Origin: Acanthacorydalis orientalis
Taxonomy: Eukaryota; Arthropoda; Insecta; Megaloptera; Corydalidae
Length of the DNA stretch: 64,000 bases
NCBI GenBank assembly: GCA_034766995.1
Contig: CM068321.1
Coordinates: 15,351,026 to 15,415,025 of the forward strand
Reading direction: 5' to 3'
Positions 54,719 through 64,000 of this stretch are shown one piece after another (within the stretch, counting starts at the first letter, position 1; each line of letters starts with the position of its first letter). The notes beneath the pieces are model-generated. The model saw nothing but the letters and a program-made list of their open reading frames with translations. It was not told where the DNA came from and did no database searches. A program made the translations under genes and the position numbers.

Positions 54719-55085
54719 TTAGGTTGGTGAAAAAATAATTTCAGTCCTAAGTTTGAAGTAATCCACAATTGTTGGATAACTAGCACCTGACTTTTGTGCA
54801 AGCTCTGGTATTTTGTGTTATGCGTGGTTCTGATTCAACTAACGCCTTCAGTTGGTCGTTACGAACTGAAGGACGCCCGCGAGCATCTTCATCTTCAAGG
54901 CTCTCGTCTCTAACATGAAATTTTTGGAACCACAATTACACTATACGTTCCTTAATAGTACTCACATCAAAAGCATCGTTTAGTTTACGAGCAGTTTTTA
55001 CTGATTTACCACCCGTTTTGAATTCATACCAAAATGCTCTTATTTATTTTTTTCTGTCTTTAATTCAATAACAATTTTAACCTAA
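54719..55085 (-). mobile_element. mariner-family element, internally deleted (copy 2)
   Basis: A 367-bp minus-strand relative of the copy at 44.1 kb. Its 3' end is a well-kept inverted repeat, TTAGGTTGGTGAAAAAATAA (54719 onward). The 5' end at 55079-55085 retains only the TTAGGTT heptamer. The 5' leader has lost most of its length relative to copy 1. Both ends are present, so this is a short non-autonomous derivative rather than a random fragment. The TA target duplication has decayed. Confidence 0.75.
54745..55035 (-). pseudogene. mariner transposase DNA-binding domain relic (copy 2)
   Basis: Minus-strand translation gives YEFKTGGKSVKTARKLNDAF (helix-turn-helix 1), a TAA stop where copy 1 has VKWCF, then WFQKFHVRDESLEDEDARGR with PSVRNDQLKALVESEPR (linker and start of helix 2). 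A frameshift near EPRITQN is followed in another frame by ELAQKSGASYPTIVDYFK. The next bases are already the 3' inverted repeat, so the whole catalytic domain is gone. The start codon corresponding to MEKY in copy 1 has mutated. Non-functional. Confidence 0.8.
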
Positions 55086-55455
55086 GTGTACAACTGAAGA
55101 TGATTTAAATATTATCTGAGTTCGGGTATTAATGATCATAGTTATCGACGCAACATAAAACCAAATAATTAATTTAATTAACATTCAAAAATATGTTTTT
55201 TTGTTTTATTAGAGAATAAACAAAAAAGAAGCTTAATTTTTCCATAAAATTTACACACGTATTACCATGATATTCATCAGTACAAAAAGGTTAAATTACT
55301 CATATGAGAAAAAAAATACAGTAATTGTTGAAATATGTAATTCAGATACTTGATAATTTAGGTTTTTGAATTTTGTTACTTTTGAAACAAAAGTGCGATA
55401 TTATTAAATATATAATAATAAAAAGTATTAAAACAAACACTCACACATACACATG

Positions 55456-55493
<38 letters not shown>

Positions 55494-56924
55494 CATATTT
55501 TTCACAATAGAACTTCTTCAAGATCTAATTGTCTTCAGATTTCTTACAACACTTTTTCATTTAAGAATAAATGCAAATTATATTTAAAAAAATCACTATA
55601 AATGTAATTAAATGTCAATAGATTATCTTTAAGAAAATGTATTAGATTCTCTTGAATCATTATTTTTTTATAAACTAACTTTAATTGTTTTTGGATAGTG
55701 CGTCTCGATTTTAAGTATAGAGTGGATGTTATCAATTATAGAGAAACTATTATTTATTGAACGTTAGGTTTCAATTGATTTCAAGCTTAAGTCGATAGAA
55801 ATTCGAATAATTTATAATATAATTTAAGAGATACACTGATGAAATGAATTGAATTTAAGTTTTATAATACAGTGAAATCTAGTTTACTTATATTAATTGT
55901 TTATTTAAAATTAGTCATGAACTTAATCTTTTAGATTTACTAATTTGTTATTTATTAAATTAATCTTTGTTCTGTTTTTAATTAAAATTTATAATGATAA
56001 AAATTCGTAGACATTTTAAGATGGTATTCAATTTGTAAATTAAAACAGACTTATATTATGATGCGATTATATTATGTGAAGATAATGTATTGGACAATTA
56101 TCATTTTTCTCTCTCTCTCTTTATATATATATATTCAATTACATAATTTTCAAGTTTATCGAAATGTAAACTAATTATTCATTACAAAGTTAAAAATTTA
56201 TATATTAGAAACTACATTATTACTTAAAATTACTTTTAAGTTTTAAATTATATTGTAATACATTTTATGCAGTAGATATAATTTAAGCATTTCGTTTGAA
56301 AAGATTATGAAACACTAATAATTTGTTTTTGTATGAAAAAATAAAAAAATAAAAAATGACGTTTGACTTTTGAAAAGTTTAGTATAAAAAATGAGTAAAA
56401 TAAAATCATAGATATGACATATTGAAATACAACTTCACGGAAAGTATACAAAATTTAAATTACAACTTTTCTTTATTTTTTATATTTAACTTTAGTTTTG
56501 AACTTCATATCTTCTTCAATTATATGAAAAAAAAATATAGTACTTATATAATTTATTTTTATATTGAATGTTCAAAGTTATATATAAAGAAGTTTTTAAT
56601 AAACTATGAATGTATTTTAAATCGTATTTCGTCGTCGTTTATTTTTATTTCCATTAATTTTATATATACTTTTATGTGACTATTGCTTTTTTTTAAAAAT
56701 ATTTAATCTTATTAGTAAAATTCATACTTTCAATTGATTTATAACGCTTGTGACTATTATCATATGTAAGTTGTTCTCATTATTCTAATTTTTATACATT
56801 GCTGAATGGATTTTAACTTACCATTAATCTATAATTGTCGAGTAGATATGAAAAAGTATATGAACCAAAATTGTATTTTGATTAGATTAAAAATAGTAGA
56901 TAAACGAAATTTGACACCTGTGTC
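55086..56924. other. AT-rich intergenic DNA
   Basis: Nothing gene-like. (CA)n/(AT)n at about 55440-55489 and a short (TC)n/(AT)n at 56110-56134. Confidence 0.6.
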
Positions 56925-57245
56925 CTATAAGCAGAGACAAGATATCTTTAAAATATGAAATGAGCAACAGTAACAACAGTAGCTCGACGAGTCGCGGGTT
57001 CTTGGCGTACGAAAAGAGAGTATCCACTTTGTATGCAAACTACAAACGAAGTAGAAAACGGGGGTAACATACAGGGGATGCATCCAACATCCGAGGGTGA
57101 ATCCCATCACTGCAACTAACCGCTCGTTTTTCCACCCGCAGCCAAAGGCTAGAATCGCATTCTCTACCCCTGCTACACTTCACACATTGCTCGGCCGTTT
57201 CTACCGCAGTAATCAAATCAATGTCGTCGCTCCATGTACTTTAAA
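56925..57245. other. GC-richer island, unidentified
   Basis: About 300 bp of mixed composition inside the desert, with CpG-containing stretches such as gctcgacgagtcgcgggttc (near 56984). A pyrimidine-rich acceptor-like site (ctcgtttttccacccgcag) ends at 57140. Short open frames exist on both strands (56925-57110 minus; 57097-57321 plus) but neither resembles a known protein, and no convincing donor follows. Candidates are a conserved enhancer, a noncoding-RNA exon or an old repeat. Confidence 0.35.
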
Positions 57246-59768
57246 ACACTCTTTTTTCATAAAATACCACTTGATTGGGAATGCAACTATAGAGGGTTTT
57301 ACTTCAATTAATTGGTTATAATTTTGAATGGTTTGCTTGCTCTACCTCAATTTAGATTGAAAAATATGCACGAAGTATTTTATTATTTAAAAAGAAGTTT
57401 GATTAAAATGTTATTGATTCTTTTCATTTACGTACGAATAATTGACTTGTTTTTTCAATTTTTCAATTTAATCAATAAGAAAAGGTCATTGTTTTCAGTT
57501 ATCTTTAAAATTATGATTTAAGTGCTTACTGTATATATATATATATGTATATGTTGTAAAAAGATTTATTTTCGAGTTATAATAACTATTAAATATATAA
57601 TATATTCATTTATGCGATTACATTCTTAAGAAATATAAATATCTTTTTAAACCATACATTTTCAAGAAAATAAAATTATATTTATTTATTCTAAAAAGCA
57701 ATACAAACTTTCATTAAAATATTTTTTTTATATACAAAATCAATTTTATACAAAACAAATAATAAAAGTCTACATCAAACGTTTAAATCTGGCCGTAACA
57801 AATCTAATATCGTCCGTTTAAATGTCAAATTATCTGCCTTTTACAACAACAAATGGCCTATATACGAGAATTTCTTGTCAAGACTAATTCTTATTAAGGA
57901 ACATATTTTAGAAATACGAATAAATATTGGGATAGAATTGAAAATTGTTTTTAATTTAAATTCTTTCATGATTAATTGATTATATTATAATGTATAATAG
58001 TTGATTATAGTTTTACGTCATAATATTGAATATCTTTATTTTTATTACTTTTAATCTTCATGTCAAAATTAATTTTCCGACTAAATGTTTGTAATTTTCA
58101 ATTTTATTAACATGAAACTGCATTTTAGTTATAATTGAAATTGAGTTTATTTATAAATGCATACACTTATTAATAATTCCATATTTAATATATTTTGAAC
58201 AGATTAATATTGAACAATAATTATCAAAAAAACATTCAATTTACTTATTAAAAAAATGTTGTTTACTAACTTTAAATAAAGGTGACTCTAAGTTTACTCT
58301 TTAAGTACCATAACAATTTACACGAATTCATTCCGGAAGAACTCAAACACGAGGTAATAATAAATTTAAAAAAATTCTTATCTTCTACTTAGATTGCTAA
58401 GATATTTTTTCTCATATTGCGTTTAATATGCCTTATGTTCGTCTTATTGAGTTTATGTTTTATATGAAAACTTATTAATTACATTCTTAAATAATTTTCA
58501 AGAGCTTTTTTTAATTGTAATATTGAATTTATATCAAAAAATAACGGGTGCTAATAATCTAAGCTATCGAAGTGTCCTAAAACCCCAATAACCAACAAAT
58601 CTTTATTACCAAATAATTTCAATTTACAAAATTCTTATAATAAGTGCATATGTGAAAATTTTAATGAATAAATCAATGTTGTAACAATTTGCACATATGA
58701 AAAATATCTTTGTGAATATTAATAATGAAAATTTTGTAATAGGCATCACTTTCTACTTGTATGTTTTTTTCATTTGTACCATATATATATATATATATAT
58801 ACATATATCACATTTTCAAACTAATTAAAATCAACCTATATTTAACATACTTTTATTTTTAATCAAATACAGGTGGTCGTTTCTTACAAATGCGTCAAAT
58901 CAATAAATATCTTATTGAACGACCGTACCTGTAGTGACATTGTGAAATAAAATTTCAAAATTCATGAGACAACATAATTCAATTCTACCTAAAAAGCTTC
59001 CATATAGTGAAAAATAAATTTTCAAGTAAGCGAAACACTCATATAAATGATAAAGTGGATGATTGGAATTTTTCAATCTTTATATTACAAATAAGAGAAA
59101 AAAGCAAACCTAGCTATATTTTTCAATGTGCTAATACTGTATTTATATATATATAGTTTCGTAAATATATATGTATATATATATAAACACACAAATATAT
59201 ATGTATGTATGTTTCAAAATAATGACTAGAACATACATAGTCGACGACATACGAATTCTTTACGTTATTCTCATATTAAACTAGCACCAAATAAAATAAA
59301 TTCCGTAACGTCGTCATATGCGTGCATACATAAAATAGTATTTGATATCAAAATTGAATCTCGTCGACACAGTAGTTTGAAACGATTATCTTAAATCCTT
59401 CGGATAAGATATAAGAATAAAACGCACCAACACAGGCGTCACACACTTTTGATACATATTCTTGGGGTGGTTGTAGGCTATGTTGTCATAGAATATGGAA
59501 CGGTACAGTAACTTAACTCAATACATTATTCGATCTTACATCACTAGTGAGTGTTTGATTCTATGTCAAAGAACATTTTCAATATAATATTCACTAACAT
59601 TGCGATGCTGAATTAATTAGACACTTTTGAATACATTCCGTACGCACGAATGAACAAGTTTATAATCATTTATGATAATTACGTTAAGTATTATATTCCT
59701 TGTTTTCCTCTACCTTAAATTTTACACACAAATACGTTTATGTATAATTTCTATATATATATATATAT

Positions 59769-59809
<41 letters not shown>

Positions 59810-59864
59810 TATTTAGAGAAAGAAGAGAGTGAAGAAAAATATAATGAATATGAAAATTAAGAAG

Positions 59865-59900
<36 letters not shown>

Positions 59901-60690
59901 AAAAAATATTCCTAAATTAAAAATGTTAGCCAAATAATTTGGTATATAATGCAAATTTAAAAAGTAATATATAAAAGAATAGAAATGGAAAATGCAATAA
60001 CTTTAATAATAAATTACGAATACATCTACTTATGACAGAAAATTAGATCAACTTTAAAAACAATCTGATTTGGTTTGTACTAAATAATTAATATTTCCTT
60101 AGAAAGAAGTTACTATTTGTTCAAATTGTTTCCATAGTGAATTCATTTCAAATGATTTAAATATGCAAACTGAAAGTGAAATTTTAATAATAATTTAACT
60201 ATTTTTAAACGCTAATATACCTTACTCCCATAATTGAATTCATATTCTATTCAAAAATATATTTTTAATGTGACTAACAAATAATAAAAATTCAAAGATT
60301 TGAATACGACAATAAAAGGTATCATTTTAATGTCTATTCGTTAAAAAGGATTGCATCATTATTGTAATATATATTAAAAGTGGTTATTACATATCATTAT
60401 AGTCTTTCATTTATTATTTCATATTTTGAAAAGATATTTTTTTTGGTATATTTATTTTTAAATAAAATTGGCCACATTGACTAATTAATATTGTATAAAA
60501 TGTCATTTTTGGAAAATGTGAAAATGTCTTGTTATTAAAAAATAACCAATTGAGTTTTAGTATTGAACGAGTTGCAATAAAATTTAAAATAGAAATGTTG
60601 TTCTTTAAAAGAATTTGAAATGAAATAAAACTAAATAACGGAAATAAAATAAACGAAATGTGTATTTCAACGATCTCAATTCCCATACTG
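57246..60690. other. AT-rich intergenic DNA
   Basis: No gene recognised. (AT)n at about 57532-57551, 58782-58806, 59145-59215 (interrupted), 59758-59808 and 59866-59894. A mixed-composition patch at about 59215-59700 contains several CpGs but no readable exon. Confidence 0.55.
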
Positions 60691-60699
60691 TGTTTAAGT

Positions 60700-61060
60700 A
60701 TATTATTGCAGCACGACGTCTGTGTGATAGATGACCGAGTACTCGTGGTTGGGGGTGCGGAAAAAGTGGGGATGATTTTTCGAACGGCTACGGGAAAGCA
60801 TTGAAGCGCGCGGGTCAGCACGAAGTCTCAGATCGCCGCTTCTCGCGCCATCTGGCGTCGGTCAGAGGACCGAACGCGAGATGGCGTTCAGGGTATGTGA
60901 AACCGTATCTCAACGGACCGAACATAATCTAATCTGAATCTTCTTTTTCCCTCAACCATTTGTCATGCTGACAAAAAAATGAATATTCCTGCACACTGTT
61001 CGACGCACAAAGTACTCCTGCGAGAGATGACTAGCATTTTTCGCGAGAGATTCGCTTAAA
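60700..61060. promoter_or_regulatory. GC-rich CpG-containing island, candidate promoter or insulator
   Basis: The most GC-rich stretch of the right half, densest at 60720-60900. It includes aagcgcgcgggtcagcacg, the hairpin at 60846-60886, a repeated GGACCGAAC (60867-60875 and 60915-60923), and two gcgagagat copies (about 61020 and 61043). In an AT desert such islands usually mark a transcription start or an architectural element. A minus-strand open frame (60414-60821) begins here but continues into AT-rich DNA and matches nothing known. Confidence 0.45.
60846..60886. promoter_or_regulatory. 41-nt near-perfect hairpin with paired AGATGGCG cores
   Basis: Left arm CGCCATCTGGCGTCGGTC (60846-60863), loop AGAG, right arm GACCGAACGCGAGATGGCG (60868-60886). 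The arms pair with one mismatch and one bulged base. Each arm is also partly palindromic (CGCCA-tc-TGGCG; GAACGC ... GCGTTC up to 60889). The left arm on the minus strand reads CCAGATGGCGCG, close to the AGRTGGCGC core of insect CTCF sites. The right arm on the plus strand reads GAGATGGCGTT, which also fits YY1/Pho-type ATGGCG. Binding is inferred from motif only. Confidence 0.5.
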
Positions 61061-62128
61061 ACGTTTAAATATTTAAATTCATTAATATTTCACACATAAC
61101 ATATATCTTTTTTGTTTAAAGCCTATGCTTTGTATTAAAACGTGAGGGTAATCAGTTTAGAGCTTATTTATGTGATATTAATTAACAAAGAATTTGTCTG
61201 TTAATTATCTGATATAGAAGTAAAAATATAAACAGAATTTCTTAAAATATACATTAGGATTATTACAGATTCCAAAACATTTCAAAAAATATTTTTTAGT
61301 CGATTGAATTCTGCTCTTAGTAAAAAGTGCGCAGTTGATTCATAAAATTTGTTTTAAATGCATCTTTATGACATGATTTTAAAAGACAGAGTAATTATTA
61401 TTTTAGTTAATATTCTAAAAATATTTCAAAAATCCACACTGATGATTAAAAGTTGTTTTATACATGTTTTTTGGTACAGAAATATGTGGCTTCTTAAATA
61501 TAAATACCTTAATTATATATCCTTATTAAAATATGTACGCATGTTTATGCTAATTCTGTAATAATGTTTGAATGTATTGACTGATATTTTCATTTATGAA
61601 CCATATTTTCTAGAGCTATAAATGATCATGTGAAATCGCTCTAATTATAGCAATAGTATTTATCGAAATGTAATAAACCGATTATAACGTCGTCATTTAG
61701 TATTAACATAGGAAAATTACTATTTTGAGATAGTAATTTGAGCAGTATACATTTTAATGAGATTATTACAAAGTTGATTTAATTTATGAGTTCCTCATTA
61801 TTACAATAAAATATAAATTATCTATTAGAAATGTTTTCATAAAATAAATTTTAAAACTACTTTGTAAATCGGTATAAAAAAGTAGTACAAAATAATACTA
61901 AAATTTAAGCAAGTTAGTATAAAAAGTGTATATTTAAAAATTTGCTATTCTCCTCGAAATATTACAATTTAAATTTCTATTGTATTAATATAATGAAACT
62001 AAAATTTGTAATTTAAATTTCAAGAATGAAATATATTGTATCATATAAACAATATACATTTTTAATACATAATTATCAATTGAATACTTTAATATTTATA
62101 GGAAATCAAATATATATTTATGTTTACA

Positions 62129-62159
<31 letters not shown>

Positions 62160-63760
62160 GATTATATATGATTATACAACAACGTATATTATTAATAAAG
62201 AAAATCGTAGTGATTCGATAAATAACGATATTCATACTTAATTCCAATCAAAAATGCTGACAGGGTCTAATATGTTTGGGTATACATGCTGTTGATTACA
62301 AACGCCTTAAGGTGTATGAAATTAAATTTTCCCTTTCTGTACCCTCTGTTGATTTGCAGCAGTTCTACTAATCTTCAAGAAAACTTATATGCACTGCGGG
62401 TAACTGAACGTCAAATTTCATCACGTACATCATCACTCACTGTTCTACACATAATTTTGTTTTAATGTATTAACAGTCTCCTTCTTTGCTACTTTTTCAT
62501 AATATTTGATGAATTGATCTTTTAATTAAAATAGTTTTATGAGTAAATTTATTTTCTCAATATTTTGACGTATTTACAAAATAGTATAGTTCTTAAATCA
62601 GTATCAATACAATATAAATATTACTATAAATTTATGTTAATATATAAAACACCAAAAATCCAATTATGAAAAATTAACGAGCAGATCTTTTTGTTATGAA
62701 TGCAAACACAAGTACTGAAGAAGTTGGAAAGGACCCAACTTCAACATTTATTACAAACAGTTCGGCGTGGAAATGCATGTATTCGAATCTATTTAAAACT
62801 TTAGATTAGTATCGTGAAATACATATGAATGCTTTTGTGTCGTATGCTCTTGCATTCGCGAGAAAAATATAAAAACTTTCACGTCGAATAGATCGTTTAC
62901 AAAAAACTTTTCTACTAGCACCATGTTGCTCGCTTTATGGGCAATTTCAAAGATTGTCGAAATGCAAATCTGGTTTACATTTTTCACTTTATCGGCTTCG
63001 AGATAAATATATTCTTAAATTTCAATGGACATACAAACATACACATATGTACAGAGTGTCTTGAAAAATATGTAAACAAGAATATTTTATTAAACTTTTT
63101 ACAATAAGATAAATGAACTTTTTGCCTTTAACATAACTTAAGTATGAAATATTTATATTAATTCTAATTGCATTTTTAAAAATCTATTAACTTTCTTGTT
63201 TTATTTCAACTACTACCGCAAGAATATTTTTTAAAATAAATCTATTTGAAAAATACTTGGACATGTAAAATAAAATATTATTAAAATATCCAGTTTTTCT
63301 TACTAAATATAATTTCTTAAAAAGACAGATTTCTTAAAAATTTCAATGTTTAATTTTAATTCAACAAGTGGAAAATTGTTATCATTCACTTTCACAAATT
63401 AATTGGCCACTCCTTCAAAAACTACATTTTTTCTATAATACTTGATCATTGATAATTTTTGGTTAATTTTCATGCTCATCTAGTAGGTGGTTCACTCATC
63501 TTAGGAGGTTAATACCTTCTGAACGTTAACATATAAAAAAAATCTTTTTAATACAAATTATCAATTATTGATCAGAAAAAAAATACGATTTGTATTTCGA
63601 GTGAAAAATTCGTTAGTGAAAGAGAATAACAAAAATTTTTAATTTAGTATGATAAATGTATTTGTTTAAATTTGAGATAAGTACTTGATCATAAAATTTC
63701 ATAGAAAGTACAATTAAAATGTTTTTTTTTTTAAAATAACTATTTAAGATTATACTTACT
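61061..63760. other. AT-rich intergenic DNA
   Basis: No gene recognised. (AT)n at about 62128-62160. Mixed patches at about 62255-62460 and 62680-63000 contain short open frames without similarity. Confidence 0.55.
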
Positions 63761-63979
63761 TTATTCAACAGTGTTGTATTTAGTTCTGTTTACAATCAAC
63801 GAGTTTACTCGATAACACGTTAATCGGTTTTGTGATGCAGTTAAATCCAATGAGAGTATACTTATTCGAGTACTCGTTAAGAACGATTCGATCATCAAGT
63901 ATTGCCAGTACAAGCAGATGTGGCTACAATCGCTTAACGAGGATTAAGAGAGGAATAATGGAACGGTCTTATTTTAACC

Positions 63980-64000
63980 GCTAGTGTCTCCGACACTAGC
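63980..64000. repeat. 9-bp perfect inverted repeat at the window edge
   Basis: GCTAGTGTC (63980-63988), TCC, GACACTAGC (63992-64000). The last 200 bases before it are more mixed in composition than the desert. The palindrome may extend beyond the window, so its full size is unknown. Confidence 0.9.

Noticed and set aside
60414..60821. 135-codon minus-strand open frame
   Set aside because: The first 40 codons lie in the GC-rich island, the rest in AT-rich DNA; no domain, no similarity, composition changes midway.
63049..63080. tacagagtgtcttgaaaaat, resembling common insect repeat ends
   Set aside because: Single short match without a partner end.

Overview
The window reads as part of an insect nuclear genome. 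It is very AT-rich (roughly four fifths A+T by eye), carries many long (AT)n microsatellites, has GT-AG introns of about 8 kb, and holds relics of mariner, piggyBac-like and hAT-like DNA transposons. The one clear gene belongs to the dpr family (defective proboscis extension response), which is arthropod-specific. Composition and the bee-like mariner relics suggest a hymenopteran, probably a bee, but this is inference.

Left third (1-20.6 kb): the 3' half of a dpr gene on the + strand. Three exons can be read: 2952-3162, 11244-11537 and 19840-19982. Their splice phases fit exactly (phase 1 at both internal junctions). Together they encode 215 residues: the second half of Ig domain 1, a complete Ig domain 2, and a hydrophobic C-terminus ending in a stop. 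The signal peptide and the first half of Ig1 must lie upstream of the window. The introns (8081 and 8302 bp) are AT-rich with microsatellites, plus two GC-richer patches that could be regulatory or alternative exons.

Middle and right (20.6-64 kb): a gene-poor stretch of about 43 kb. Supported features are a mariner-type relic (22.9-23.2 kb, minus), a 225-bp hAT-like MITE with a near-perfect 8-bp target duplication (23.3-23.5 kb), a complete-ended but decayed piggyBac-like element with TTAA ends and an 18-bp TIR (31608-32820), a 48-bp GC-rich insert between 11-bp direct repeats (40.55 kb), two related mariner copies in opposite orientation that keep only the DNA-binding domain (44.1-44.7 kb and 54.7-55.1 kb), and tRNA-derived SINE heads (50.7 kb; weaker at 46.3 kb). 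There are also several perfect or near-perfect palindromes.

Right end: a compact GC-rich island at 60.7-61.05 kb stands out from the desert. It contains a 41-nt near-perfect hairpin whose arms each hold an AGATGGCG-type core resembling insect CTCF or YY1/Pho sites, followed by an ATG and a GTATGT donor-like site. It could be an insulator/promoter or the first exon of a neighbouring gene. No rRNA, functional tRNA, CRISPR or virus-like gene was recognised. No novel multi-gene system is evident; the hairpin island is the most interesting unexplained signal.
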